From Treponema sp. (GTDB taxonomy: Bacteria; Spirochaetota; Spirochaetia; Treponematales; Treponemataceae): DNA of 16,792 nucleotides. Of this stretch, positions 1-6,744 are shown one piece after another. Position numbers and translations under genes: made by a program. The DNA is taken from NCBI GenBank assembly GCA_024691105.1, contig JAILNY010000036.1:1-16792 (forward strand). Direction: 5' to 3'. Each line of letters starts with the position of its first letter. The first letter of the stretch is position 1. The notes beneath the pieces are model-generated. The model searched no databases and was not told where the DNA came from. It saw only the letters and a program-made list of their open reading frames with translations.

Positions 1-195
1 TTGGAGAGATTTTATCTGATGATTTTTTGATTTGGATAAGCCATTTGCAGCTTCGTACAGCAATCCAAAAGAGGGTAATTAAAACAAGCAGTTGTAAATA
101 AGTGATTTGAAACATTTGAAACTTCCCATCTTTATTTTAGGTCTTGAAATCTTACAATAAAAAGCTGGGAAGAATCAATCTGTTTTATTAGATAA
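1..195. other. Left-edge region without a recognised gene
   Basis: No convincing gene is seen here. On the plus strand one frame is open from base 3 to a TAA at 99-101 (about 32 codons). It could be the tail of a gene that enters from the left, but the peptide resembles nothing I recognise, and the minus strand is also partly open. A 7-bp inverted repeat (122-128 with 166-172) encloses a 37-base loop and has no adjacent T-tract, so I do not call it a terminator. Confidence 0.25.
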
Positions 196-496
196 TTAGG
201 AAAAAAATTTAGTAAAATGCAGAGCTTTGCACGGAAACGAAACAAGCTGCTGCTGCATTGACTCAATCTCAATCTTTGCAGCAGCCAGTTCTGTGAGTGC
301 TTCCTGTATTGAAATTTCGTAGACTACAGTATGCTTTGGAAGTGTTGCAATTTTTTTTTGCATCAACAGAAGGTGCAGTTCTGAGAATTGAATTCTCGGA
401 AGTAAAATATTTTCCAGTAACGTTAATTTTGTTCTAGCCAAAACAAAATGCAGACATAAAAATAAAAATCAAAACAAGGCTAAAACTTTTTTTCAT
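196..496 (-). pseudogene. Decayed secreted SH3-like protein gene
   Basis: This is the remnant of a paralogue of the SH3-like protein at 1258-2487. A GGAG ribosome site (503-506) and an ATG at 494-496 begin a signal peptide (MKKSFSLVLIFIFMSAFCFG), which runs into an in-frame TAG at 434-436, codon 21. Reading through, residues such as NKINV, YFTSENS and LRTAPSVDAKK match the start of the intact protein (TKINV, CFTSDTVTLRMAPAVHAKK). A run of nine A (351-359 on the plus strand) then shifts the frame. Removing one A gives KKIATLPKHTVVY, against KKIVEIPKHTVVY in the intact gene. After that motif the similarity stops, and an unrelated, helix-prone tail of about 40 residues follows to TAA at 196-198. 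The two independent lesions make a functional protein unlikely. Confidence 0.85.
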
Positions 497-581
497 TCCA
501 AACTCCACGAATCTATTATTTTATGTTAAAATAATGTTAACACTATAAAAAGTGAAATTCAACATTACAGAGAGCCGTATT
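497..581. promoter_or_regulatory. Divergent intergenic region with weak promoter-like boxes
   Basis: This short AT-rich gap separates the SH3 pseudogene (minus) from the lipoprotein gene (plus). For the plus strand, TATAAA at 544-549 is the best -10 candidate, but the matching -35 position (521-526) is poor. ATGTTAA occurs twice (523-529 and 534-540), and the second copy is part of the palindrome TGTTAACA (535-542). On the minus strand TTAACA and TAATAG lie about 16 bp apart and could have driven the pseudogene. These assignments are tentative because such boxes arise easily in AT-rich DNA. Confidence 0.3.
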
Positions 582-1229
582 ATGAGTAAAAAAACTTCTT
601 TAAACAAAAACTCAATTCTTTTAAAAGCAGGACATTTTACAACCTTGATACTAATCATAGTCTTTATTTTTTCTGCAATCTTCACTTCGTGCAATTCTAC
701 AAACCAGGAACCGCCTCAAGAAAATACGACAACAGTAAATACAAAAATATTTAAGGACGGCAATCTATACACAACCACAGTCTTTGAAAAAATCACTTCT
801 CTCAAAGCATGTCATCTTAAAACCGGAGAACGCTTTGACATAAGTCTTGATTCAATTTCTTATAATCCCTCAACGACAAAACTTTCTTTTACGATGCCAA
901 AAGATATTCCATATAAAAAAACAGATTTAGTTTTTATGATTATCGGCGTTCCGGTTTTCCCTGCAGAACTGATTTTAAATGATGCAGTTTATAAAAGGGC
1001 AATGCCGGGTGTTTTTGTAAACGGAAAGAAAGCTGTCGAAGGCAAAGATTACACACTCGATGTAAAAACAAATCACTTAAAGTTTTTAATTCCGGTAGAT
1101 GCAGACAAAGACTCTTATTCAATAATCTGGCTGCATGCAGGCGGTGTGAACAACTTAAGCAACCTGACTTCTAAATACGAAAAAGAATATTCGCAGTTAG
1201 AAAAAGAATGGTACAGATCTATAAAATAA
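582..1229 (+). CDS. Hypothetical lipoprotein
   Basis: I do not recognise the family. The 215-residue product starts with a basic segment, then a hydrophobic stretch (about residues 19-35) ending in a lipobox-like IFTSC with the candidate lipidated Cys at 37. It is therefore probably an exported lipoprotein. The mature part is Lys- and Thr-rich and looks beta-strand rich. Near residues 145-175 the pattern VFVNGKKAVEGKDYTLDV, followed by a strand and a second hydrophobic strand, recalls small Ig-like or receptor-binding beta modules, but this is only a resemblance. I chose the ATG at 582 over an in-frame GTG at 552 because the resulting signal peptide is more normal; the ribosome site (a GAGAG-like run) is weak either way. 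The gene is divergent from the SH3 pseudogene and convergent with the nucleoside-importer operon, so it is probably monocistronic. Confidence 0.8.
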   Translation: MSKKTSLNKNSILLKAGHFTTLILIIVFIFSAIFTSCNSTNQEPPQENTTTVNTKIFKDGNLYTTTVFEKITSLKACHLKTGERFDISLDSISYNPSTTKLSFTMPKDIPYKKTDLVFMIIGVPVFPAELILNDAVYKRAMPGVFVNGKKAVEGKDYTLDVKTNHLKFLIPVDADKDSYSIIWLHAGGVNNLSNLTSKYEKEYSQLEKEWYRSIK

Positions 1230-1246
1230 AACCGCGCATTGCCCGG
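1221..1246 (-). terminator. Rho-independent terminator of the pnrA operon
   Basis: Read on the minus strand, a hairpin with arms CCGGGC and GCGCGG around an AAT loop (one internal G-G mismatch; 1232-1246) is followed directly by TTTTATTTTAT (1221-1231). It lies 11 bases after the stop codon of the last operon gene, which is where a terminator is expected. It overlaps the end of the convergent lipoprotein gene but has no T-tract in that direction. Confidence 0.7.
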
Positions 1247-1257
1247 CTGCACCTGCT

Positions 1258-2487
1258 CTATTGTTCCGGAGCCGGGAATGTATCCAGACACGAGTCAATC
1301 CAGGGATTCATGTGATGATGCGTATTAGAAATAAGTTCTACATCTTCGTCAGAAAGAACTCTGTAGTTCAGGATTCCCTTTGCAGCCGCATCGGCAAAAG
1401 TCTGAACTGTTAAGTTAACAGGCCTGGTCGGAGGATCAGTTTCTTCCGGGACAAAAATCCAGACATGATTTCCATCTGTATTACAGATAGAATCCAGATA
1501 ATACCATCTGCCCGTTATTCCATCGCGGGTCTCTGTATTTACGATGTACCTTGAATACGAAACAAGCTGGTTCTTAAATGCCCTGTCAAGATTATATACA
1601 AGCACAGCCACGTCTTCTTCCTCGATATTGATAAAATCAGGAAAGCTTACATTACCGGAGTCGAAAGACGGACTCTCATAAAAAAGACAGTCACATGGCA
1701 AAACAATGGTACCAGAATCAGAACTAAATAAAACCCCGTCTTCTAAAATCAACGACCCATGAACAGGCTCTGACTTTAAATCAGAACACCAGTCATCATA
1801 AGAAGAAACAAGACAATATTCACCTTTAGTACTGTGCTCTCTTACAAGCATCATATAAGTTTGACCGCTGCCGTTATCATCAAAATAAGTATTTGCCCAG
1901 GTGTGGTCATCGTCGCCGGTTTCAAACGGCTTGTCTATAAATATTTTACCGTCTTTAACATGATAGGTTGTTTCACCACAATCCTCAAAACAACCCGGCA
2001 TTTCATAATCATCACTGTATGCCAGTATTCTTCGTTTGTCATTACCTTCATAAGGGCTTAAAAATGAAAAGCCATGTACCTGTCGACTCGCCCAGCTGTT
2101 ATTAAAGACTGAATATTCAGCAAGAATTTTTTCTATTTCGTCATCGGTGTAAATATCGTCTTCTGTAAGACACTCTGTAAGAACCCAGCCAGTTTTCCCG
2201 GCTTCGTATTTCTTGTCACTATTAAACGGATCCTTAAACTGATCGGCAATAATTTTTTTCCATTGCAAAGTTTTGCCGTAAATTATTTCTTTTTGGCCTT
2301 CTGCAATTATGTAGACTACAGTATGTTTCGGGATTTCTACGATTTTCTTTGCATGAACTGCAGGCGCCATCCGTAAAGTGACAGTATCTGATGTAAAACA
2401 TCTTTTTATAACATTGATTTTAGTCTCAGAAAAACTGAATGAACAGATAAACAGGAGAACAAAAATTGACAAAAAACTTTTTTTCAT
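1258..2487 (-). CDS. Secreted SH3-like domain protein
   Basis: The predicted protein has 409 residues and begins with a signal peptide (about 1-20, ending near SFSFS with no clear lipobox Cys at the cleavage site). Residues about 34-108 fit a divergent bacterial SH3 domain: VTLRMAPAVHAKKI, then PKHTVVYIIAEGQKEI, and a closing GKTGWVLTECL. The remaining 300 residues contain many acidic and aromatic residues and several Cys (for example the PGCFEDCGE segment) and match no family I know. A second strand-rich block near GRWYYLDSI could be another SH3-like fold, which is speculative. I chose the ATG at 2487 over the in-frame TTG at 2505 because it starts directly at the signal peptide; GAGG (2500-2503) lies 12 bases upstream. 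It is the last gene of the operon, 19 bases after the phosphatase gene. A broken paralogue sits at 196-496, and the SH3 protein at 13260-13961 shares the GQKEII motif. Confidence 0.8.
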   Translation of the reverse strand: MKKSFLSIFVLLFICSFSFSETKINVIKRCFTSDTVTLRMAPAVHAKKIVEIPKHTVVYIIAEGQKEIIYGKTLQWKKIIADQFKDPFNSDKKYEAGKTGWVLTECLTEDDIYTDDEIEKILAEYSVFNNSWASRQVHGFSFLSPYEGNDKRRILAYSDDYEMPGCFEDCGETTYHVKDGKIFIDKPFETGDDDHTWANTYFDDNGSGQTYMMLVREHSTKGEYCLVSSYDDWCSDLKSEPVHGSLILEDGVLFSSDSGTIVLPCDCLFYESPSFDSGNVSFPDFINIEEEDVAVLVYNLDRAFKNQLVSYSRYIVNTETRDGITGRWYYLDSICNTDGNHVWIFVPEETDPPTRPVNLTVQTFADAAAKGILNYRVLSDEDVELISNTHHHMNPWIDSCLDTFPAPEQ

Positions 2488-2506
2488 AAATTGAATTGAC
2501 CTCAAC

Positions 2507-2953
2507 CTACACCGAACGCAAAAGATTTTTACATCCTAAAACGACATCATCATAAGTCTCGTCAAAGTTTCCGGTATACCACGGATCTGCAATGTCGCGT
2601 GACAAGCCTGCATACTCCAAAAGAAAATGCATCTTGTCATCGGTATCTTCACCAAGAATGCGCTGCATATTTCTAAGGTTATTACGATCCATGCAGATTA
2701 ACAAATCCCAATCATTATAATCATCAATTGTAATCTGCCGCGCGCGGTGATCAGTAAACGGAATTCCTTCTTCTCGAAGTTTTGTTCGCGTACCGTAGTG
2801 CATCGGGTTACCGATTTCTTCGGTGCTGGTTGCAGCAGAATCAATATAAAATTCATTTTCGCGGCCAGCTTTTTTTACCATATCCTTAAATACAAACTCT
2901 GCCATCGGGGAACGGCAAATGTTCCCGTGACAGACAAACAAAATTCTTTTCAT
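2507..2953 (-). CDS. Low-molecular-weight protein tyrosine phosphatase
   Basis: This 148-residue cytoplasmic enzyme hydrolyses phosphate from protein tyrosine (or related) phospho-residues through a cysteinyl-phosphate intermediate. The P-loop CX5R is clear at residues 8-14 (CHGNICR, followed by SP), with nucleophile Cys8 and Arg14. The general acid loop is DPWYTG with Asp123. Position 12 in the loop is Ile; the protein-arginine phosphatases of this fold (YwlE type) carry Thr there, so a tyrosine-type specificity is more likely. The length is normal for the family. The start lies 21 bases after the permease stop, with an AGG-type ribosome site upstream, so it is probably cotranscribed with the nucleoside importer. 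Its substrate cannot be read from the sequence, and a role in controlling transport is only a possibility. Confidence 0.93.
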   Translation of the reverse strand: MKRILFVCHGNICRSPMAEFVFKDMVKKAGRENEFYIDSAATSTEEIGNPMHYGTRTKLREEGIPFTDHRARQITIDDYNDWDLLICMDRNNLRNMQRILGEDTDDKMHFLLEYAGLSRDIADPWYTGNFDETYDDVVLGCKNLLRSV

Positions 2954-2974
2954 TCAATATAACCTGGATAAACT

Positions 2975-3913
2975 CTATCTGGAGCCCTTGTCGTAAGGAA
3001 TACCTTCGGCCTTTGGAGCCTTAGAAGATTTAGAAGTAAACGCAAGGACAACAAGTGAAATAATGTATGGAAGCATTTTGTAAAATTCACCAGAAACAAG
3101 CTTAACCAAAAAGTCAAATCCCATATAAGCATCCGCAACCGCACGGAAAAATCCGAACAATATTGCAGCGCCTGCAATGCGCCATGGTTTCCATTGACCA
3201 AAAATCATTACAGCAAGTGCTAAAAATCCCGCACCTGCAACTCCGTAAATAAAATCCCACTGAGAATTTGCAGCCGTGATGTAAATAATTCCACCAATTC
3301 CGCCAAGCGCACCAGAAATCAAAACTCCGCTATAGCGCATTGCATACACATTAATACCGACACTGTCTGCTGCCTGCGGATGTTCACCACAAGCCATAAG
3401 TCTAAGTCCAAATCTTGTCTTATACAAAACAACAAATGAAATGCACAAAACTACAACAGTCAGAATCATATAAATATTCAGTTCCATTCCGAATAACTTA
3501 AAAATAAAACAACGCCGGTTCTGAATATAGTCAAGAATTGCGGACACGTTATCGCCGCCGCTTCTTCTTGTGTTTACAGATTTTACAATTACAGTTGCCG
3601 CCGCAGTTGCAAGCATGTTCATCGCAGTTCCTACAAGAGTCTGATCAGCCTTAAAATTAATTGCCGACACAGCAAGGAACAACGAAAAAATCATCCCACA
3701 AAGCATACTCATTGCAATTGTAATAAAAATAATCAGTGCAGGATTTGTTCCAACAGGAAGTACTGCAAGAACAGCAGCTCCACCTAAAGCACCACAAACC
3801 ATAATACCTTCAAGACCAATATTAATTACACCACTTCTTTCAGAAAACATTCCACCAAGTGCAACAAAAATTAAAACAGAAGCATAGATTAAAGTATACT
3901 GAACTAAAAGCAT
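2975..3913 (-). CDS. Nucleoside ABC transporter permease, second subunit
   Basis: The 312-residue product is an inner-membrane permease of the branched-chain/simple-sugar/BMP-type ABC importer family (RnsD/YufQ-like; corresponding to a permease of the T. pallidum Pnr system). It is dominated by hydrophobic segments, probably eight or more. The early family motif GVINIGLEGIMVCGALGG lies around residues 28-45, and a later conserved part includes GLRLMACGEHPQAADSVGI, the cytoplasmic loop expected to dock on the ATPase. Its ATG overlaps the TAA of the preceding permease gene by one base, with GGAGG five bases upstream, so the two are almost certainly translationally coupled. Together the two permeases should form the heterodimeric channel. 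Substrate identity is inferred from the neighbouring binding lipoprotein. Confidence 0.92.
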   Translation of the reverse strand: MLLVQYTLIYASVLIFVALGGMFSERSGVINIGLEGIMVCGALGGAAVLAVLPVGTNPALIIFITIAMSMLCGMIFSLFLAVSAINFKADQTLVGTAMNMLATAAATVIVKSVNTRRSGGDNVSAILDYIQNRRCFIFKLFGMELNIYMILTVVVLCISFVVLYKTRFGLRLMACGEHPQAADSVGINVYAMRYSGVLISGALGGIGGIIYITAANSQWDFIYGVAGAGFLALAVMIFGQWKPWRIAGAAILFGFFRAVADAYMGFDFLVKLVSGEFYKMLPYIISLVVLAFTSKSSKAPKAEGIPYDKGSR

Positions 3914-5112
3914 TATCTGCCTCCTTTTGAACTTTCATCATAACCGGCAGGGCTCGCACCGGAAGCAGCTTTAGTACCTGAATCATTCGCCGCGCCGGAT
4001 GCGCGCTCGCTTAAACTTGCTCTCTTTTTTTCTATAATGCGTACAAACATTTCTTTGATGAACAAAACAAACGCACATGCATATATAATTATCGAAGAAA
4101 TTAAATCTGCAATCTGTGGATTAAAATATCTCATATCAATAAAGCTTCCGCCAAGAGTTATGTGCTGAATAAAGTAGCCGGCAAAGACAACTCCAATCGG
4201 GTTAAGTCCACCAAGAAAGGCAACGGCAATTCCGTTAAATCCCATAGAAGGAACTGATGACGCTGTCTTCCATTGCTGAATGTCTGTTAAGTAAAAGAAT
4301 GATGCTGCAATTCCTGCAAGGGCACCGGCAATTGCCATAGTAATAATTATATTCAATCGTTCTTTCATTCCGGAATATTTTGCAGCATGTTTATTTAAAC
4401 CAGTCGCAGTAAGCTCATAACCAATGACACAACGTTTAAGAACAACATGTATCAGTACTGCAATGATGATTGTAAGTGGAATTGCAATAGAGACGTATTC
4501 GTTGTTATGAAAAAGTTTTTCTAAACCAAGTGATGGTATTATTGATTTTGGAGAGACATTACGGATTAGATAAGTTTCTGAAATTGTAAGGTTCATTACA
4601 GTTTCGTTGTGCATAAGAATATTGATAAGATACAAACCTATCCAGTTCATCATAATACAGGCAATTACTTCGTTGATATTAAAGAATGCCTTAAGACAAC
4701 CAACAATTGCTCCCCAAAATGCAGCAGCGGCAGTCGCAATTAAAACACAAAGCCACCACGGCATATGCCAGCTTAAAGCACACCAGAGAGAAATTCCGAT
4801 TGCTACACAATACTGTCCACCAACACCAATATTGAAAAGACCTGCCTTATACGCAAACAAAACAGATAATCCACATAAAATAAGCGGGACAGCTTTTACA
4901 AGAGTACTTCCAAAATAATACAGACGCTGATGAGGCTTTCTGAAATACATAAAATTTTTCAGAATTGTCCCAATTGCCTTTGTTGCATGAGGTGCATTGA
5001 TTATCAGAAGAATTATATAACCTACTAAAATTCCTATAATTGCACACAATACAGCAGCAAAAATAGATTTAAAGCTTTCTGATTTAACTATCGTTTTAAT
5101 TTTATCGTTCAT
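3913..5112 (-). CDS. Nucleoside ABC transporter permease, first subunit
   Basis: This 399-residue membrane protein is the partner permease (RnsC/YufP-like). After a first hydrophobic segment (about 17-38) it carries the family motif KAGLFNIGVGGQYCVAIG (89-106), a conserved EVIACIMMNWIGLYLI stretch (148-163), and the coupling-loop region GYELTATGLNKHAAKYSG (231-248), followed by further membrane segments up to about 358. I use the ATG at 5112 rather than an upstream in-frame start at 5217: it has a GGAG nine bases upstream and begins like the family, while the longer version would read deep into the ATPase gene. It overlaps the ATPase gene by 11 bases. The last 35-40 residues form a Ser/Ala/Gly-rich, probably disordered cytoplasmic tail encoded by locally GC-rich DNA, which is not a usual part of the family core. 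Confidence 0.92.
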   Translation of the reverse strand: MNDKIKTIVKSESFKSIFAAVLCAIIGILVGYIILLIINAPHATKAIGTILKNFMYFRKPHQRLYYFGSTLVKAVPLILCGLSVLFAYKAGLFNIGVGGQYCVAIGISLWCALSWHMPWWLCVLIATAAAAFWGAIVGCLKAFFNINEVIACIMMNWIGLYLINILMHNETVMNLTISETYLIRNVSPKSIIPSLGLEKLFHNNEYVSIAIPLTIIIAVLIHVVLKRCVIGYELTATGLNKHAAKYSGMKERLNIIITMAIAGALAGIAASFFYLTDIQQWKTASSVPSMGFNGIAVAFLGGLNPIGVVFAGYFIQHITLGGSFIDMRYFNPQIADLISSIIIYACAFVLFIKEMFVRIIEKKRASLSERASGAANDSGTKAASGASPAGYDESSKGGR

Positions 5113-6649
5113 CCTTTTTTGCTCCTGCCATATATAATCCAAGCTCCTGAACACTTGTAGAACGTGGATCGAGTTCCCCTGTAATCTGGCCTTCGTACAT
5201 AACAAGAATTCTGTCACTTAACTGCATAACTTCATCCAGCTCATACGACACAAGTAAAACAGCTGCACCTCGATCTCTGTCTGCAATAATCTGCCTGTGA
5301 ATAAATTCAATTGCCCCAACATCAAGTCCTCGCGTCGGCTGAACCGCAATCAAAAGTTTATGAGCCTTATCAAGCTCTCGGGCAACAATTGCCTTCTGCT
5401 GATTTCCACCAGACATTGCACGTACAAGAGTTTTACTTCCCTGCCCCGAACGAACATCAAAATTTTTTACAAGTTCATCAGAATATTCGGTAACGGATTT
5501 TCGTTTTATAAAATGAGCCTTTTGAAACTGAGTTTCCCAGTAGCGCTGCAATACCATGTTTTTTTCAAGACTATAATCAAGAACAAGGCCGTGCTTATGT
5601 CTATCTTCTGGAATATGACTCATACCGGCAATACTTCGTTCGCGGATTGTCTTTTTTGTAATATCGTTTCCATCAAGTAAAATCTTAGGCTGAACACCGT
5701 CATGACCTGACACAAGATGCTCAAGTCCTGTAAGCCCGTAAATAAGTTCTGACTGCCCGTTACCATCAATTCCCGCAATGCTGACAATCTCGCCGGCACG
5801 TACATTAAAACATACATCTTTTACGGCAAGACTGTCATGAATTTTACTTCGTACATTTATATGCTGAACATCAAGAATCACCTTACCCGGATTTGCCGGA
5901 GTTTTTTCAAGCGTAAACTGAACATCGCGGCCAACCATCATACGGCTAAGCTCTTCTTTATTTGTATCTGCAATGTTTACAGTTCCGACATACTTTCCTT
6001 TACGCAAAACAGAACAGCGGTCGCAGACAGACATAATCTCATTTAATTTATGAGTGATAAATAAAACAGACTTTCCTTCTGCGACAAGATTTTTCATAAT
6101 CTGCAAAAGCTCTGTAATTTCCTGCGGAGTTAAAACAGCAGTCGGTTCATCAAAGATAAGAATCTCATTATCGCGGTAAAGCATTTTTAAAATCTCTACA
6201 CGCTGCTGCATACCGACTGTAATATCAGAAATAAGAGCATCCGGGTCAACCGCAAGTCCGTATCTTTCGCTAAGTTCAACGACACGCTTTCGTGCCGTTT
6301 TTCTGTCAATAAATCCGTTTTTAACAGGCTCGCTTCCAAGAATAATATTATCAAGAACAGTAAAAACTTCGACAAGCTTAAAGTGCTGGTGAACCATTCC
6401 GATATGGAGAGCCGTCGCGTCGTTCGGGTTGTTGATTTTTACGACTTTTCCGTTTTTTCGAATCTCGCCTTTTTCCGGCTGATAAAGACCAAAAAGCACA
6501 CTCATCAAAGTTGATTTTCCGGCACCATTCTCGCCTAAAAGGGCATGAATCTCGCCCTTCTTTAATTGAATTGAAATATCGTCATTTGCAATGATGCCCG
6601 GAAACCGTTTTGTAATATGGAGCATCTCGATTATGTATTCATTATCCAT
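5102..6649 (-). CDS. Nucleoside ABC transporter ATP-binding protein (two ABC domains)
   Basis: The 515-residue ATPase powers the importer and has two fused nucleotide-binding domains, as in RbsA/YufO-type proteins. Domain 1 has a complete Walker A (GENGAGKST, 39-47), Walker B with Glu (ILIFDEPT, 163-170) and H-loop His200, but a degenerate signature (ITVGMQQR). Domain 2 has a good signature (SGGNQQ, 413-418) but a broken Walker A (GIDGNGQS, Lys replaced by Gln299), a broken Walker B (LLIAVQPT, Gln in place of the catalytic Glu) and Tyr469 in place of the H-loop His. One complete ATP site therefore probably forms from domain 1 motifs plus the domain 2 signature, a pattern known in this family. 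No Shine-Dalgarno is visible before the ATG; a TATAAT ends six bases before it. It follows pnrA across an attenuator-like hairpin and overlaps the permease gene. Confidence 0.94.
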   Translation of the reverse strand: MDNEYIIEMLHITKRFPGIIANDDISIQLKKGEIHALLGENGAGKSTLMSVLFGLYQPEKGEIRKNGKVVKINNPNDATALHIGMVHQHFKLVEVFTVLDNIILGSEPVKNGFIDRKTARKRVVELSERYGLAVDPDALISDITVGMQQRVEILKMLYRDNEILIFDEPTAVLTPQEITELLQIMKNLVAEGKSVLFITHKLNEIMSVCDRCSVLRKGKYVGTVNIADTNKEELSRMMVGRDVQFTLEKTPANPGKVILDVQHINVRSKIHDSLAVKDVCFNVRAGEIVSIAGIDGNGQSELIYGLTGLEHLVSGHDGVQPKILLDGNDITKKTIRERSIAGMSHIPEDRHKHGLVLDYSLEKNMVLQRYWETQFQKAHFIKRKSVTEYSDELVKNFDVRSGQGSKTLVRAMSGGNQQKAIVARELDKAHKLLIAVQPTRGLDVGAIEFIHRQIIADRDRGAAVLLVSYELDEVMQLSDRILVMYEGQITGELDPRSTSVQELGLYMAGAKKDER

Positions 6650-6655
6650 AAATAC

Positions 6656-6661
6656 ATTATA
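6656..6661 (-). promoter_or_regulatory. Possible internal -10 box just before the ATPase gene
   Basis: A perfect TATAAT lies on the minus strand and ends six bases before the ATG at 6649, with GTATTT between. No ribosome site is present. If used, transcription would begin at or next to the start codon and give a leaderless message. The expected -35 position is only a T-run, so the promoter may be weak or fortuitous in this AT-rich spacer. Confidence 0.3.
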
Positions 6662-6680
6662 AAAAGTTTTTTAAAAATAA

Positions 6681-6727
6681 AAAAGGACATTTTATAAATT
6701 CACAGTGAATTTAAAAAATGCCCTTTT
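6681..6727 (-). terminator. Attenuator-like terminator between pnrA and the ATPase gene
   Basis: Two 23-base arms (6681-6703 and 6705-6727) are complementary at 21 of 23 positions. Read on the minus strand, the hairpin starts AAAAGGGCATT, turns at TTCACTGTGAA and is followed by a T-rich run (CCTTTTTTATTTTT). It begins 17 bases after the pnrA stop codon. Partial termination here would make the binding lipoprotein more abundant than its ATPase and permeases, a common arrangement for importers. Confidence 0.75.
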
Positions 6728-6744
6728 ACGTTAAATAAAATTAT

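Noticed and set aside
122..172. CTTCCCA / TGGGAAG inverted repeat as a terminator or element end
   Set aside because: The arms are only 7 bp with a 37-base loop and no T-tract, and no transposase or target duplication is near.
351..359. Nine-A homopolymer in the SH3 remnant as a phase-variation switch
   Set aside because: An in-frame TAG at codon 21 lies upstream, so changing the run length alone cannot restore the protein.
1242..1276. CCCGGCT / AGCCGGG repeat as the operon terminator
   Set aside because: It overlaps the coding end of the SH3 gene and has a 21-base loop; the compact hairpin at 1232-1246 with a directly adjoining T-rich run explains termination better.
5113..5217. Longer form of the first permease starting at 5217
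   Set aside because: The extra residues are hydrophilic, unlike the family, and overlap the ATPase coding region; the ATG at 5112 has a proper ribosome site.
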